Below are positions 24,452 to 33,606 of a DNA stretch of 64,000 nucleotides, one piece after another. The notes beneath the pieces are model-generated. The model ran no database searches, was not told the DNA's origin, and saw nothing but the letters and a program-made list of their open reading frames with translations. Origin of the DNA: Acetobacter orleanensis (GTDB taxonomy: Bacteria; Pseudomonadota; Alphaproteobacteria; Acetobacterales; Acetobacteraceae); NCBI RefSeq assembly GCF_001581005.1, contig NZ_LHZV01000067.1:186001-250000 (forward strand). Reading direction: 5' to 3'. Position numbers and translations under genes: made by a program. Numbering within the stretch: the first letter of the stretch is position 1; every line of letters begins with the position of its first letter.

Positions 24452-26785
24452 TTGACCGTGGCCTCTCGGCCTTCCCGCATCCGGCTTCTGCACCGCCGGG
24501 GTATGCTTGCCACCGCTACGGCGCTGGGCGGCATGACCGCGTGCATTCTGGTCGCACCGCCCAAGGCGGCGCATGCCCAGTTCAGGCCTCAGCCCATGCA
24601 CCTGAATACCGGCAGCAAGACCTCGCCGGATGAACCGGCAACCTTTCAAGCCGACAGCGTGGACTATGATGACCACGCCAACACCGTTACATGGACCGGC
24701 AACGTGCAGGTCTGGCAGGGCGACCACGTTCTGCGGGCTGACAAAATTGTTTATGACCGGGATACCGGCATTGTCGCTGCCCGTGGCAACGTGGCCACCA
24801 TCCAGCCGGACGGCTCGGTCATGTACGCCAATTATGCGGAACTGACGGGCAATATGCGAGACGGCATCATGCTGCATGTCCACGCGCGCCTGCCAGAAAA
24901 TGCAAAGCTTGCCGCCAACGGCATGCGCCGCACGGGTGGTAAGGTGAACGTCATGAGCCGTGCGGTCTATACGGCGTGCGAAATCTGCCAAAAAGACAAG
25001 ACCCGCGCGCCGTTCTGGCAGTTCCGCGCTTATGACGCCACGCAGGATCTGGAACATGAGCGGATTGATTTCAGGGATACATTTATCGATATCCTCGGTA
25101 TCCCGGTGCTCTATCTGCCCTATTTTTCCATGACGGACCCGTCCTCCAAACGGCATAGCGGCTTTCTCATGCCCGGCATCACCCCGCATGACCGCTATCT
25201 GGGCACCTATGTGACTATCCCCTATTACTGGGTGCTGGACGATAGTTCGGACGTCACTGTGCAGGCACTATTCTCGTCCAAGACCGGGCCACAGCTTAGC
25301 GCGCAGTACAGAAAGCTCTTCAACTTCGGCATGCTGAATGTGCAGGGGGGGATTGCCTATGATACCCACCGCTCCGACAGCTACACCAACAACTTTGGGG
25401 AGCCGGTTGGACGAGGCAACGGCCATGGCATGCAGGGCTATATTTTTGCCAATGGCCAGTTCTCCATCAACAAGCACTGGCGTGCTGGGGCCAACGTCAA
25501 TCTGGCAACATCCGCAGACTACATGCGCGACTACCGTGTGCAGGGCTACGGCTCGGACACCCTGAACTCCAACGCCTATCTGGAAGGCTTTGGAACAGGC
25601 GCTTATAGCCGAATCGATGCCCAATATTATCAGGGCCTGAACCAAGGTGTTATCCGCAACTCGGACCTGCCGTTTGTGCTGCCGCGCTATACCTACAGCT
25701 TCCTCGGCCAGCCTGACGCATGGGGTGGTCGATTTGGTGTTTCCACCACCGACTTCAACGTGCGGCGTCAAAACGGTACGTCCGACATGCGCGGCCAGCT
25801 TGCACTGAACTGGGACCGCCCGTTCACCAACCGTCTGGGCCAGAAATTCCTGCTGACCCTGCATCTGGATTCCATGGTCTATCGGGCGCGCAAGCTCTAC
25901 CAGCAGCCCAATTTCTATAAAACCGGCATCACCGCTGTCAGCGGACAGGTTCTGCCGACCATCGCGCTCAAAACCAACTGGCCGTTCATCCGCACGTTTG
26001 AGCATGGTCATGGTACGCAGATTCTCGAGCCCATCGTTCAGGCCATTTACGCTCCCAATTCCGGGGCTGGCATAAACGACAACATCCCGAACGAAGACAG
26101 TTTGGCTTACGAGTTCACGGACTCAACCCTGTTCTCACTTAACCGCTATCAGGGCACGGACAGGTTAGATGGCGGCCTGCGCGCCAACGTGGGAGTTCAT
26201 GCCAACTGGACATGGGACGGGCATGAAGTCGACCTGCTGGCAGGCAGCAGCTTTCAGGAACATATCACGCATGACCGCATTCCCTATTCGGGGCTGGATC
26301 ATCATGTGTCGGATATCGTCGCCCGCGCGCGCGTTGCGCCCAACCAGTATTTTGACTTCACAGCCCGTATGCGCCTGAACCCCTACACGTCAAAATTTGA
26401 CTTCGGGGATGCGCTGTTCAGTGCCGGGGTGCCGCATTTCCGCATTCGCGGCGGCTATATTTATGAACCGGTTACGCCTTACTATTATTACGCTACCGAT
26501 TATCGTTCCTCCGGCCCCACACAGCTTTACTATGCGCGCACGAGCGAGCTGAGCGGCGGTTTCTCGACCGACTGGGCCAACTGGCACCTGTCCGGTTTTG
26601 CCCGCCGCAGTCTGGCGCGCAAGGAGTTTGTCTCTCTGGGTGGAGATATCGGGTATAGCAATGACTGCTTCGGCCTTGATTTCATGTATCTCAAACAATA
26701 CACCTCCATTGGTGGCCAGCAGCGTAACTCGACCTATCTGTTCACTGTCAGCTTCAAAACGCTGGGAGCGTTTGGTCTCAAATGA
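24452..26785 (+). CDS. lptD: LPS-assembly protein LptD
   Basis: A 777-residue outer-membrane LPS translocon. A signal peptide ends AAHAQ, a periplasmic OstA-type beta-jellyroll covers ~60-150 (FQADSVDYDDHANTVTWTGN) and a large C-terminal barrel follows. Conserved cysteines are CEIC near residue 170 and NDC near the C-terminus (SNDCFGLDFMYLKQY), which in the family form the structural disulfides. The TTG start at 24452 is supported by GGAGG nine bases upstream and immediate coupling to lptG. It works with LptE, which is not in the window. Confidence 0.95.
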   Translation: MTVASRPSRIRLLHRRGMLATATALGGMTACILVAPPKAAHAQFRPQPMHLNTGSKTSPDEPATFQADSVDYDDHANTVTWTGNVQVWQGDHVLRADKIVYDRDTGIVAARGNVATIQPDGSVMYANYAELTGNMRDGIMLHVHARLPENAKLAANGMRRTGGKVNVMSRAVYTACEICQKDKTRAPFWQFRAYDATQDLEHERIDFRDTFIDILGIPVLYLPYFSMTDPSSKRHSGFLMPGITPHDRYLGTYVTIPYYWVLDDSSDVTVQALFSSKTGPQLSAQYRKLFNFGMLNVQGGIAYDTHRSDSYTNNFGEPVGRGNGHGMQGYIFANGQFSINKHWRAGANVNLATSADYMRDYRVQGYGSDTLNSNAYLEGFGTGAYSRIDAQYYQGLNQGVIRNSDLPFVLPRYTYSFLGQPDAWGGRFGVSTTDFNVRRQNGTSDMRGQLALNWDRPFTNRLGQKFLLTLHLDSMVYRARKLYQQPNFYKTGITAVSGQVLPTIALKTNWPFIRTFEHGHGTQILEPIVQAIYAPNSGAGINDNIPNEDSLAYEFTDSTLFSLNRYQGTDRLDGGLRANVGVHANWTWDGHEVDLLAGSSFQEHITHDRIPYSGLDHHVSDIVARARVAPNQYFDFTARMRLNPYTSKFDFGDALFSAGVPHFRIRGGYIYEPVTPYYYYATDYRSSGPTQLYYARTSELSGGFSTDWANWHLSGFARRSLARKEFVSLGGDIGYSNDCFGLDFMYLKQYTSIGGQQRNSTYLFTVSFKTLGAFGLK

Positions 26786-28215
26786 TCGCGGCTTTGAAAA
26801 ACCAGTCATCTCCGGTATTCATTCTTGTTCCTGTTCTCCGGCGGAAAGCTGAAAGACTGACCTGCATGCGTCTGCGCTCTCTTACTCTGGCCTGCTCCCT
26901 CACGGCTCTGACACTGGGCCCTGTTGCTCACGCGGCCCCTCATAGTGGACACCGTGACGCCACAACCGCTGCCTCTGCCGCAGACAAAAAGCCTCGTCCG
27001 GATGACACGATTATTGCCGTCGTCAACAGCATTCCGCTGACGACGCGGGATGTCGAAAATCGTGGCAAGCTGTTTGCTCTCTCAACAGGTCTGCCTGTGA
27101 GCGGTGAACTGATGGACCGTCTGCGCCCGCAGATTATCCGGCAGTTGATTGATGAACGCCTGCGCACACAGGAAATCCTCTCCCGCCATATCAACACGCC
27201 GCCAGAACAGATTGCCGCCGCCATTGCTGGCATTGAGCGTCGCAACGGTATGCCGCAAAACGCCCTGCGTGATCGGCTGGCGCAGGACGGTGTCTCGCTG
27301 ACAACACTGATCGACCAGATCCGTGTCCAGATTGGCTGGGTGCAAGTGCTGCGGCAGGAATTGGGTGCGCGTGGCCGCGTTTCCGCCAAGGAAATTGCCC
27401 AGCGTGAAGATGCGTTGAAACGGCAGGATGGCCGGACAGAATATAATCTGAGCGAAATTTTCGTGAAAGTGGAAGACCCCCGCCACTCGGAAGATGAGCT
27501 CTCCTTTACCAACACGATTATTCAGGAACTGCGCAAGGGCGCGCCCTTCCCCATTGTCGCGGCCCAGTTCTCCCAGAGCCAAACCGCGCTGGATGGGGGT
27601 TCCATGGGCTGGGTGCAGGAAGATGAGTTGGACCCGGCTGTGATCAGCATGGTTAAACAGATGCCTGTTGGTGCGGGCGCTATTTCCAATCCCATCAAGG
27701 TGCCCGGTGGTTTTGTGATTATTACGGTCAATGGCAAGCGGGTTATCGGCCATCAGCCGGGGCATGTCATTACCATTCGTCAGGCTTTCCTGCCGTTTGA
27801 TGCCCCCCTTAACCCGGAACATGTCACGCCCCAGCAGCAGCAGACCCTGCAAAAAGCTGTCAAAATCGCGCAGACTGTCAATTCCTGTGAGGCTGTTGCG
27901 GCCATTAACCAGCAGAACGGGGAAAAGCGCCCTTCTGACCCCGGTGAATTGCAGTTGGAACGCATGAATCCGCAGATGCGCTCCCTGCTGGAGGGCCTGC
28001 CGCTCAACAAAGTCTCCCGCCCGCTGGTTTCAACGGATGGGATAGACCTGATCATGGTCTGCTCCAAAAAAGAAAAGAACTTTGCTGACCGCTCCCCCAG
28101 CGAAATTGCGGACCAGTTGATGAACGAGCGTGTGGAACAGACCGCCCGCCAGTTGGATAGTGACCTGCACCGCAAAGCCATGATCGACATGCGTATCAAG
28201 CTGAAGGGCGTATGA
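26782..28215 (+). CDS. surA: Periplasmic peptidyl-prolyl isomerase/chaperone SurA
   Basis: A 477-residue protein if started at the ATG overlapping the lptD stop (ATGA); a start at 26866 gives 449 residues with a cleaner signal peptide (LRSLTLACSLTALTL...AHA). A SurA N-terminal helical domain (DDTIIAVVNSIPLTTRDVENR) is followed by a parvulin domain (about 200-310, with SQSQTALDGGSMGWVQ) and a C-terminal helix. It escorts outer-membrane proteins, including LptD, to the BAM complex. The second parvulin repeat of E. coli SurA seems reduced or absent. Confidence 0.92.
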   Translation: MIAALKNQSSPVFILVPVLRRKAERLTCMRLRSLTLACSLTALTLGPVAHAAPHSGHRDATTAASAADKKPRPDDTIIAVVNSIPLTTRDVENRGKLFALSTGLPVSGELMDRLRPQIIRQLIDERLRTQEILSRHINTPPEQIAAAIAGIERRNGMPQNALRDRLAQDGVSLTTLIDQIRVQIGWVQVLRQELGARGRVSAKEIAQREDALKRQDGRTEYNLSEIFVKVEDPRHSEDELSFTNTIIQELRKGAPFPIVAAQFSQSQTALDGGSMGWVQEDELDPAVISMVKQMPVGAGAISNPIKVPGGFVIITVNGKRVIGHQPGHVITIRQAFLPFDAPLNPEHVTPQQQQTLQKAVKIAQTVNSCEAVAAINQQNGEKRPSDPGELQLERMNPQMRSLLEGLPLNKVSRPLVSTDGIDLIMVCSKKEKNFADRSPSEIADQLMNERVEQTARQLDSDLHRKAMIDMRIKLKGV

Positions 28216-29072
28216 CCTCTCCTGTCGGCCTTGAAAGCTTAAAAGACGTTATCAGCCGCCACGGGCTGGATGCTCGTAAGGCGCTTGGTCAGCACTTCCT
28301 GCTGGACCCGGATATTACCGGCCGCATTGCCGCCTTGGCAGGCACGCTGGACGGGCGGCATGTGGTGGAAGTGGGTCCCGGCCCCGGTGGTCTGACGCGC
28401 TCACTTCTCAGCACGAAGGCAGCCTCCGTTACCGCTGTGGAAGTGGACCCGCGCGCCGCAGAGATTATCCGGGAACTCATGGCTTTTTATCCGGATCGTC
28501 TGAAACTGGTGGAAGCGGACGCGCTCAAGCAGGACCTGACAACCCTGTGCCCTGCGCCGCGGCATATTGTTGCCAACCTGCCCTATAATGTTGCGACCCC
28601 TCTGCTGGTGGGTTGGTTGCGTCAGGGCAATGCGTGGGAACGCCTGACGCTGATGTTCCAGCTTGAGGTTGTCGAGCGAATCTGCGCGCAGCCGGACTCC
28701 TCCCATTACGGGCGGCTGGGTGTTCTGGCACAATGGTGCGCGCAATGTGCCATTGTGATGAAATTGCCGCCGGGGGCCTTTTCTCCCCCGCCCGCAGTCT
28801 GGTCTGCTGTTGTCAGCATAACCCCGCACGCTGACCAGCCAACCCCTGCCCTGTTCAAAGCCATGGAACGGGTTACGGCCGCGGCCTTTGGGCAACGCCG
28901 AAAAATGCTCCGTGGCTCCCTGAAAGGCCTGCACGGCGAACGGCTTCTAGCCGAAACGGGCATTGACGGCACACGGCGCGCTGAAACGCTGACGATTGCA
29001 GAGTTTGACAACCTCGCCCGTGCTCATCTGGCTGTGTCCGCCGAAGGCCAGAAATCAAACGCTAAGGCCTGA
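28212..29072 (+). CDS. rsmA: 16S rRNA dimethyladenosine transferase RsmA (KsgA)
   Basis: A 286-residue enzyme that dimethylates A1518 and A1519 of 16S rRNA. SAM motif VVEVGPGPGGLTRSLL and catalytic motif NLPYNVATPLL are present; KALGQHFLLDP is the family start. The ATGA overlap couples it to surA. In E. coli pdxA lies between surA and rsmA; it is absent here. Confidence 0.97.
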   Translation: MTSPVGLESLKDVISRHGLDARKALGQHFLLDPDITGRIAALAGTLDGRHVVEVGPGPGGLTRSLLSTKAASVTAVEVDPRAAEIIRELMAFYPDRLKLVEADALKQDLTTLCPAPRHIVANLPYNVATPLLVGWLRQGNAWERLTLMFQLEVVERICAQPDSSHYGRLGVLAQWCAQCAIVMKLPPGAFSPPPAVWSAVVSITPHADQPTPALFKAMERVTAAAFGQRRKMLRGSLKGLHGERLLAETGIDGTRRAETLTIAEFDNLARAHLAVSAEGQKSNAKA

Positions 29073-29083
29073 CCTGCTCTCGC

Positions 29084-29106
29084 CCCGACCTGTGAGCCGG
29101 GTCGGG
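29084..29106 (+). terminator. Stem-loop after rsmA
   Basis: CCCGACC (29084-29090) pairs with GGTCGGG (29100-29106), just past the last gene of the lpt-rsmA operon; only a weak T-rich tail follows. Confidence 0.5.
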
Positions 29107-29197
29107 CACTTTATGACAAGATAACTCTCCATTCCAAAATCAGAACCATTCTGCAATTAATCAGGGTATTATCGCTCAGATTATTATGGAGTGTTTT

Positions 29198-30076
29198 GTG
29201 AAAATCCCATTCCTTCCAACGGTCAGTATCAAATGGGCCGGGATCGTGGTCATTGGCTTGATCACCCTGTTGTTTATCAACCCATTTTACCAGATTGCCT
29301 CAGGATATTGTGGCATCCGCCTCAATTTTGGCTCCGTACAGCCCGTAGCGCTTGAGCCCGGCCTGCATTTTGCCATGCCGGTTTATCAACGGATTATACC
29401 TGTTTCGACCCAACCCCAGACCATGGCGTCGGAAGAACGGGCTGCAACGCACGACCTACAGGATGTCCACACAACCGTTTCTGTCACGTTCCATATCGCG
29501 CCAGCGGATGCTCCGGGGTTCTACCGGGATTTCCGCACTCTCGAAACGCTTGGGCACCGCATTATCGGGCCAACCGTCTCGAATGACGTCAAAGCCATTA
29601 CGGCCAATTACAATGCCGAGGAACTCATTACAAAAAGAGATATCGTAGATGAGCAGATCAAAGATCTGATCATCAAATCCCTCTTGCCCTATCACCTGAA
29701 TATTGAAGCCGTAAACACCGCGAACTTCGCGTTTTCTCACGCCTATTCTCAAGCTATTGAAGCCAAACAGGTCGCGCAGCAACAGGCTTTGCAGGCGCAA
29801 TATACTCTCCAGCAAACCCAGATTTCGGCACAACAGCAGGTTGTGCAGGCCAGAGCACAGGCCGACGCCGCCATTGCAACCGCTCAGGGGCAGGCTCAGG
29901 CGCTTCTGGTGACATCGCAGGCGCAGGCAAAGGCGAATAGTGTTGTTTCACAATCGCTGACCTCAACACTTCTTCAGCAAAAAGCGCTCGATCGGTGGAA
30001 TGGGACAATGCCCGTCTATCTCAGTGCGGGCGCGCCTCTGCCGTTCATCGGCAATGCGATGCTACAGGAAAAATAG
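29198..30076 (+). CDS. SPFH/prohibitin-family membrane protein
   Basis: About 292 residues. One N-terminal helix (SIKWAGIVVIGLITLLF) is followed by an SPFH/band-7 domain (about 45-200, starting GYCGIRLNFGSVQPV) and a long Ala/Gln-rich coiled coil (about 195-255). Members oligomerise on membranes and often modulate proteases such as FtsH; the partner here is unknown. I favour the GTG at 29198, with GGAG six bases upstream, over the ATG at 29186. Confidence 0.85.
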   Translation: MKIPFLPTVSIKWAGIVVIGLITLLFINPFYQIASGYCGIRLNFGSVQPVALEPGLHFAMPVYQRIIPVSTQPQTMASEERAATHDLQDVHTTVSVTFHIAPADAPGFYRDFRTLETLGHRIIGPTVSNDVKAITANYNAEELITKRDIVDEQIKDLIIKSLLPYHLNIEAVNTANFAFSHAYSQAIEAKQVAQQQALQAQYTLQQTQISAQQQVVQARAQADAAIATAQGQAQALLVTSQAQAKANSVVSQSLTSTLLQQKALDRWNGTMPVYLSAGAPLPFIGNAMLQEK

Positions 30077-30120
30077 ATCAATATGGTTACGCTCTGAAAC
30101 AGCCGAACCATCAACACCAA

Positions 30121-30155
30121 GCCCTGCCGGGAACTCACCCGGCAGGGCTTTTTTT
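30121..30155 (+). terminator. Intrinsic terminator of the SPFH gene
   Basis: A perfect 11-bp stem, GCCCTGCCGGG with CCCGGCAGGGC, six-base loop, then seven T. Confidence 0.97.
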
Positions 30156-30156
30156 A

Positions 30157-31374
30157 TCAGTTAGACGCCGGACCTTCCGCTTCCGCCATATAATCCCGCG
30201 TGAGCGGCACAGCATCAATCGAGCGGGTCATCTGCATCTGGAAGTTCATGTGCCCCTGTACACGGAACGAAAGCTCCGCGGCATCCAGATAGAACTCGAA
30301 CATGCGCGCAAACCGTTCATCATACAGTGCCACGGCCTTGGCACGGTTGGCGGCAAACCGCTCCCGCCAGAGCGCAATGGTTTTCGCGTAATGCAGGCGC
30401 AGGATTTCACAATCTGTCACCCACAGGCCAGACCGCTCCACGGCGGCAAATGTTTCACTCAGGGACGGTGAGTAACCACCGGGGAAGATGTATTTGTTAA
30501 TCCATGGATTAGTGGTGCCGGGACCATCATTACGGCCAATGGAATGCAGCAGGGCAACCCCGTCATCCGTCAGGCTATTTTTAAGCACCTCAAAAAACTG
30601 ATGATAATGATGCACACCCACATGCTCGAACATGCCGACGGAAACAATTCGGTCAAATTTCCGCGTCAGATTCCGGTAATCCAGCATTTCAAAGCGCACA
30701 CGTCCTTCAAGCCCTTCTTCCTGCGCACGGCGGCGGGCAATAGTCAGTTGCTCTTCTGAAAGCGTAATGCCGGTCACAATAGCCCCGTAATCCCGCGCCA
30801 GCGTGAGGGCCATGCCGCCCCAGCCGCAGCCAATATCCAGCACTTCCAGCCCCGGTTTAGTCAGCAAAAGCTTGGCGGCAATATGCTTTTTCTTGGCTTC
30901 CTGCGCCTCATCCAGTGTTTCATCCCCTCGGCGGAAATACGCGCAGGAATATTGCCGGTCCTTGTCCAGAAACAGGTCATACAAACGGCTGTCCAGATCA
31001 TAGTGATGCGCGACATTCTGGCGGGACCGCTTGACGGGATTGAACTGAATCCAGTTCCGGCAGACATAACGGACCGTGCTGGCAATCTGTTCCGGCAAAT
31101 GGCCGGGAGACATGGCATTAAGCATCAGCAGGTCCAGCAACTGATACAGCGTGCAGTCCATTGGCTGGATACCGCCGTTCATGTAGCCTTCCCCAAAGCC
31201 AAGGCCGGGATTCATTGCCAGAGCCCGTGCGCTGGCATTATCCAGCAGCTTCATACCCGCTTCCGGCCCCGGCTTACTGCCGCTGTAGTGCGTCAGGCTT
31301 CCGTCGGGCCAAGCAACATGCAATCGGCCCGAAGAAATAAAGTGCCGTAATATCTGGTCCAGAATGCGGTTCAT
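30157..31374 (-). CDS. cfa: Cyclopropane-fatty-acyl-phospholipid synthase
   Basis: A 405-residue SAM-dependent enzyme that adds a methylene across double bonds of membrane phospholipid acyl chains. The SAM site VLDIGCGWGGMALTLA and the downstream FDRIVSVGMFEHVGVHHY block are characteristic, as is the N-terminal domain with GFGEGYMNG. It is associated with acid tolerance, which suits an acetic acid bacterium (inference). It is the only gene on its transcript as far as can be seen. Confidence 0.95.
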   Translation of the reverse strand: MNRILDQILRHFISSGRLHVAWPDGSLTHYSGSKPGPEAGMKLLDNASARALAMNPGLGFGEGYMNGGIQPMDCTLYQLLDLLMLNAMSPGHLPEQIASTVRYVCRNWIQFNPVKRSRQNVAHHYDLDSRLYDLFLDKDRQYSCAYFRRGDETLDEAQEAKKKHIAAKLLLTKPGLEVLDIGCGWGGMALTLARDYGAIVTGITLSEEQLTIARRRAQEEGLEGRVRFEMLDYRNLTRKFDRIVSVGMFEHVGVHHYHQFFEVLKNSLTDDGVALLHSIGRNDGPGTTNPWINKYIFPGGYSPSLSETFAAVERSGLWVTDCEILRLHYAKTIALWRERFAANRAKAVALYDERFARMFEFYLDAAELSFRVQGHMNFQMQMTRSIDAVPLTRDYMAEAEGPASN

Positions 31375-31434
31375 GCACTTACTCCGTCATGGCCATGAAA
31401 ACACCTGATAATAAAGCACAAAATAATAAAACAC

Positions 31435-31471
31435 AAAAAAAGGGCCCGGAAATATTTTCCGGACCCTTTTT
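31435..31471. terminator. Intrinsic terminator of the rpsF-rpsR-rplI operon
   Basis: AAAAAGGGcCCGGAAA pairs with TTTCCGGaCCCTTTTT; T-rich on both strands, mainly serving the minus-strand ribosomal operon. Confidence 0.93.
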
Positions 31472-31497
31472 AAAGCATGGAGAAAAAAAGACGACGA

Positions 31498-32097
31498 TTA
31501 TGCGTCGGTTTTGTTTTCTTCCGCTGCCGGTGCTTCCGCATCGTCGGCGACAATTTCGCCTTCAATCACGGCGTCATCCCCAGCCATTTCTGCTTCTGCT
31601 TCAATGCTCACGGCTTCACCGCGTGCCTGACGCTCAGCTTCTTCAGCAGAACGGGCGACGTTGACGATAACCGGCACCACAACTTCCGGATGCAGAGCAA
31701 CCTTGACTTCATACAGACCAAGAGACTTGATCGGATGAGCGAGGAAGACCTGCTGACGGGAGATGGTGAAACCAGCTTCTGTCACGATCTGAGCAACGTC
31801 CCGGGTGGACACGGAGCCATAGAGGCTGCCGCTGTCACCAGCCTGACGGATCAGCACAACAGCCAGACCGTCCATGCGCTCGGAGAGACGCTCGGCTTCT
31901 TCACGACGTTTGATGTTCTGTGCCTCAAGCTGGGCGCGTTCACGGTCAAACCGTGAACGGTTGGCTTCGTTTGCACGAATAGCCTTGCCCTGCGGCAGCA
32001 GGAAGTTACGGGCATAACCCGGACGAACCTTCACCACATCGCCCATCTGACCCAGATGTTCAACGCGCTGAAGCAGAATTACTTCTGTAGCAGCCAT
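31498..32097 (-). CDS. rplI: 50S ribosomal protein L9
   Basis: A 199-residue L9. The N-terminal rRNA-binding domain ([35 protein letters not shown]) is joined by the long central helix to the C-terminal domain ending near residue 150. A ~45-residue acidic Ala/Glu tail follows, longer than in E. coli. It is third in the rpsF-rpsR-rplI operon. Confidence 0.97.
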   Translation of the reverse strand: MAATEVILLQRVEHLGQMGDVVKVRPGYARNFLLPQGKAIRANEANRSRFDRERAQLEAQNIKRREEAERLSERMDGLAVVLIRQAGDSGSLYGSVSTRDVAQIVTEAGFTISRQQVFLAHPIKSLGLYEVKVALHPEVVVPVIVNVARSAEEAERQARGEAVSIEAEAEMAGDDAVIEGEIVADDAEAPAAEENKTDA

Positions 32098-32107
32098 GAT
32101 CGCCCTC

Positions 32108-32383
32108 TCAGCTCATCACGTAGGGAAGCAGAGCAAGGAAGCGGGCGCGCTTGATAGCCTGCGCCAGCTCACGCTGCTTCTTTGCGGAAACCGCCGTAAT
32201 ACGGCTCGGCACGATCTTGCCCCGTTCGGACAGGAAACGGCTCAGCAGACGTACATCCTTATAGTCGATCTTCGGCGCATTCGGGCCGGAGAACGGGCAG
32301 GATTTACGACGACGGTAGAACGGACGACGAGCACCAACTGCGGGGCGGCGTGCGGCGGGATTGATTTCGGTCGCTTCAGACAT
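32108..32383 (-). CDS. rpsR: 30S ribosomal protein S18
   Basis: A 91-residue S18 from the ATG at 32383 (GGAG eight bases upstream; a GTG three codons earlier overlaps the rpsF stop). RRKSCPF and [19 protein letters not shown] are the family signatures. It forms a dimer with S6 on the small-subunit platform. Confidence 0.97.
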   Translation of the reverse strand: MSEATEINPAARRPAVGARRPFYRRRKSCPFSGPNAPKIDYKDVRLLSRFLSERGKIVPSRITAVSAKKQRELAQAIKRARFLALLPYVMS

Positions 32384-32388
32384 GCTGC

Positions 32389-32865
32389 TCACTCCGCTTC
32401 GCTGTCGGCAAATTCAGCCGGCTTTTCATCACGGGCGCGATATTCTTCACGATCTTCGGAAGAACGACGGCCGCCACGGCCGCTTTCAAAGCGTCCGGCC
32501 GGCTTCGGGCCACGGAAACCACCGCGTTCGCCACGGTCATCACCCTTGCGGGACAGAACGGGGGACGGTGCTTCATCAATTTCTTCAACGCGCAGCGCCA
32601 GCAGGCGCAGAACGTCTTCATTGATGGAGAGCTGACGCTCGATTTCCTTGAGCATCTCGGCTTTCATTTCAAGACCCAGAAGGACGTAATGGCCCTTGCG
32701 GTTTTTCTTGATACGGTAAGCGAGCGTGCGCAGACCCCAGTATTCGCGCTTTTTGACGGAACCGCCATCAGCTTCGACCTGAGCAATCACACCATCAATG
32801 ATGGCATCAACCTGCTGCTGGGAAATATCATTACGTGCAATAAGCACGGTCTCGTAAAGTGGCAT
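32389..32865 (-). CDS. rpsF: 30S ribosomal protein S6
   Basis: A 158-residue S6. The ferredoxin-like core covers residues 1-95 ([39 protein letters not shown]), followed by a ~60-residue Arg/Gly/Glu-rich tail, likely disordered, that lengthens it beyond the E. coli protein. First gene of the operon. In many bacteria an S6:S18 complex represses this operon through a leader RNA; I could not confirm such a leader by eye. Confidence 0.97.
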   Translation of the reverse strand: MPLYETVLIARNDISQQQVDAIIDGVIAQVEADGGSVKKREYWGLRTLAYRIKKNRKGHYVLLGLEMKAEMLKEIERQLSINEDVLRLLALRVEEIDEAPSPVLSRKGDDRGERGGFRGPKPAGRFESGRGGRRSSEDREEYRARDEKPAEFADSEAE

Positions 32866-33021
32866 GGGTACTCCCTTCGGATCGTATCAACCCGACTGCG
32901 CCAGACCGTTCCGGCAAACAGCGCCCTGCACAGGCAGAGCAATGGGTATAGCCGGAGCGATGCCGCGCACCCGGCAGGGAAGATGGCGTGTCAACCACAT
33001 TTTCAGCCCGAAGGCAAGGGG

Positions 33022-33606
33022 TCAGGCCAGAAATCTCTCAGGAATCGTCAGACCAAGCCTGTCCGGTACGTCCCACACCTCTTCCACCGTGCTGACAGGC
33101 TCAAAGCCCATCTGCTTATAAAGCGGTAAAGCACGTGGGTGATCCGCCGTGCAGGTATTCACCCGCACACACAGCGGCCCAAAGGACCATGCGTGCCGCA
33201 GAGCGTTATCCAGAAAGGCGCGCCCTACCCCATGCCCCACAGTATCCGGGAACAGCCCGAAATAGGACAAATTGATATCCTGCGGGTTGGCGAGGTCGAG
33301 TTCATAAAACCCGCGAACAGCCTCACCCTGCTTCAGCAGGGCAATACTGGCGGGTGCATTTTCCAGAAAATTAGCCAAGGCGCGGTCAGACTTAGCCTGA
33401 CGCATCCACCAGCAATAAGGCCGCCCCACCCTGTCCTGCAACATGCGGTATGTGGGCACATCGGGCCGCACATTGGTCTCAATGGACCAGCCTTCCGGCA
33501 GGGTAAGTGGCTTACCCTGCGGAGCCCGGAGCATGCGCATGAAGGTGACATCCACCTTCATGCGTGTGGCAGGCTCAGCCTCCCGGATGCGAACCTCAGT
33601 TATCAT
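33022..33606 (-). CDS. GNAT-family N-acetyltransferase
   Basis: About 194 residues from an ATG at 33606, which overlaps the rpoD stop by 11 bases. The acetyl-CoA-binding motif is [18 protein letters not shown], followed by [19 protein letters not shown], typical of GNAT C-terminal motif B. Substrate unknown. It is likely expressed with rpoD as a translationally linked tail gene. Confidence 0.85.
   Translation of the reverse strand: MITEVRIREAEPATRMKVDVTFMRMLRAPQGKPLTLPEGWSIETNVRPDVPTYRMLQDRVGRPYCWWMRQAKSDRALANFLENAPASIALLKQGEAVRGFYELDLANPQDINLSYFGLFPDTVGHGVGRAFLDNALRHAWSFGPLCVRVNTCTADHPRALPLYKQMGFEPVSTVEEVWDVPDRLGLTIPERFLA

Noticed and set aside
32866-32880. GGG-AGTA-CCC hairpin over the rpsF ribosome-binding site
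   Set aside because: A three-base-pair stem is too weak to claim regulation; an S6:S18 leader was not verified.
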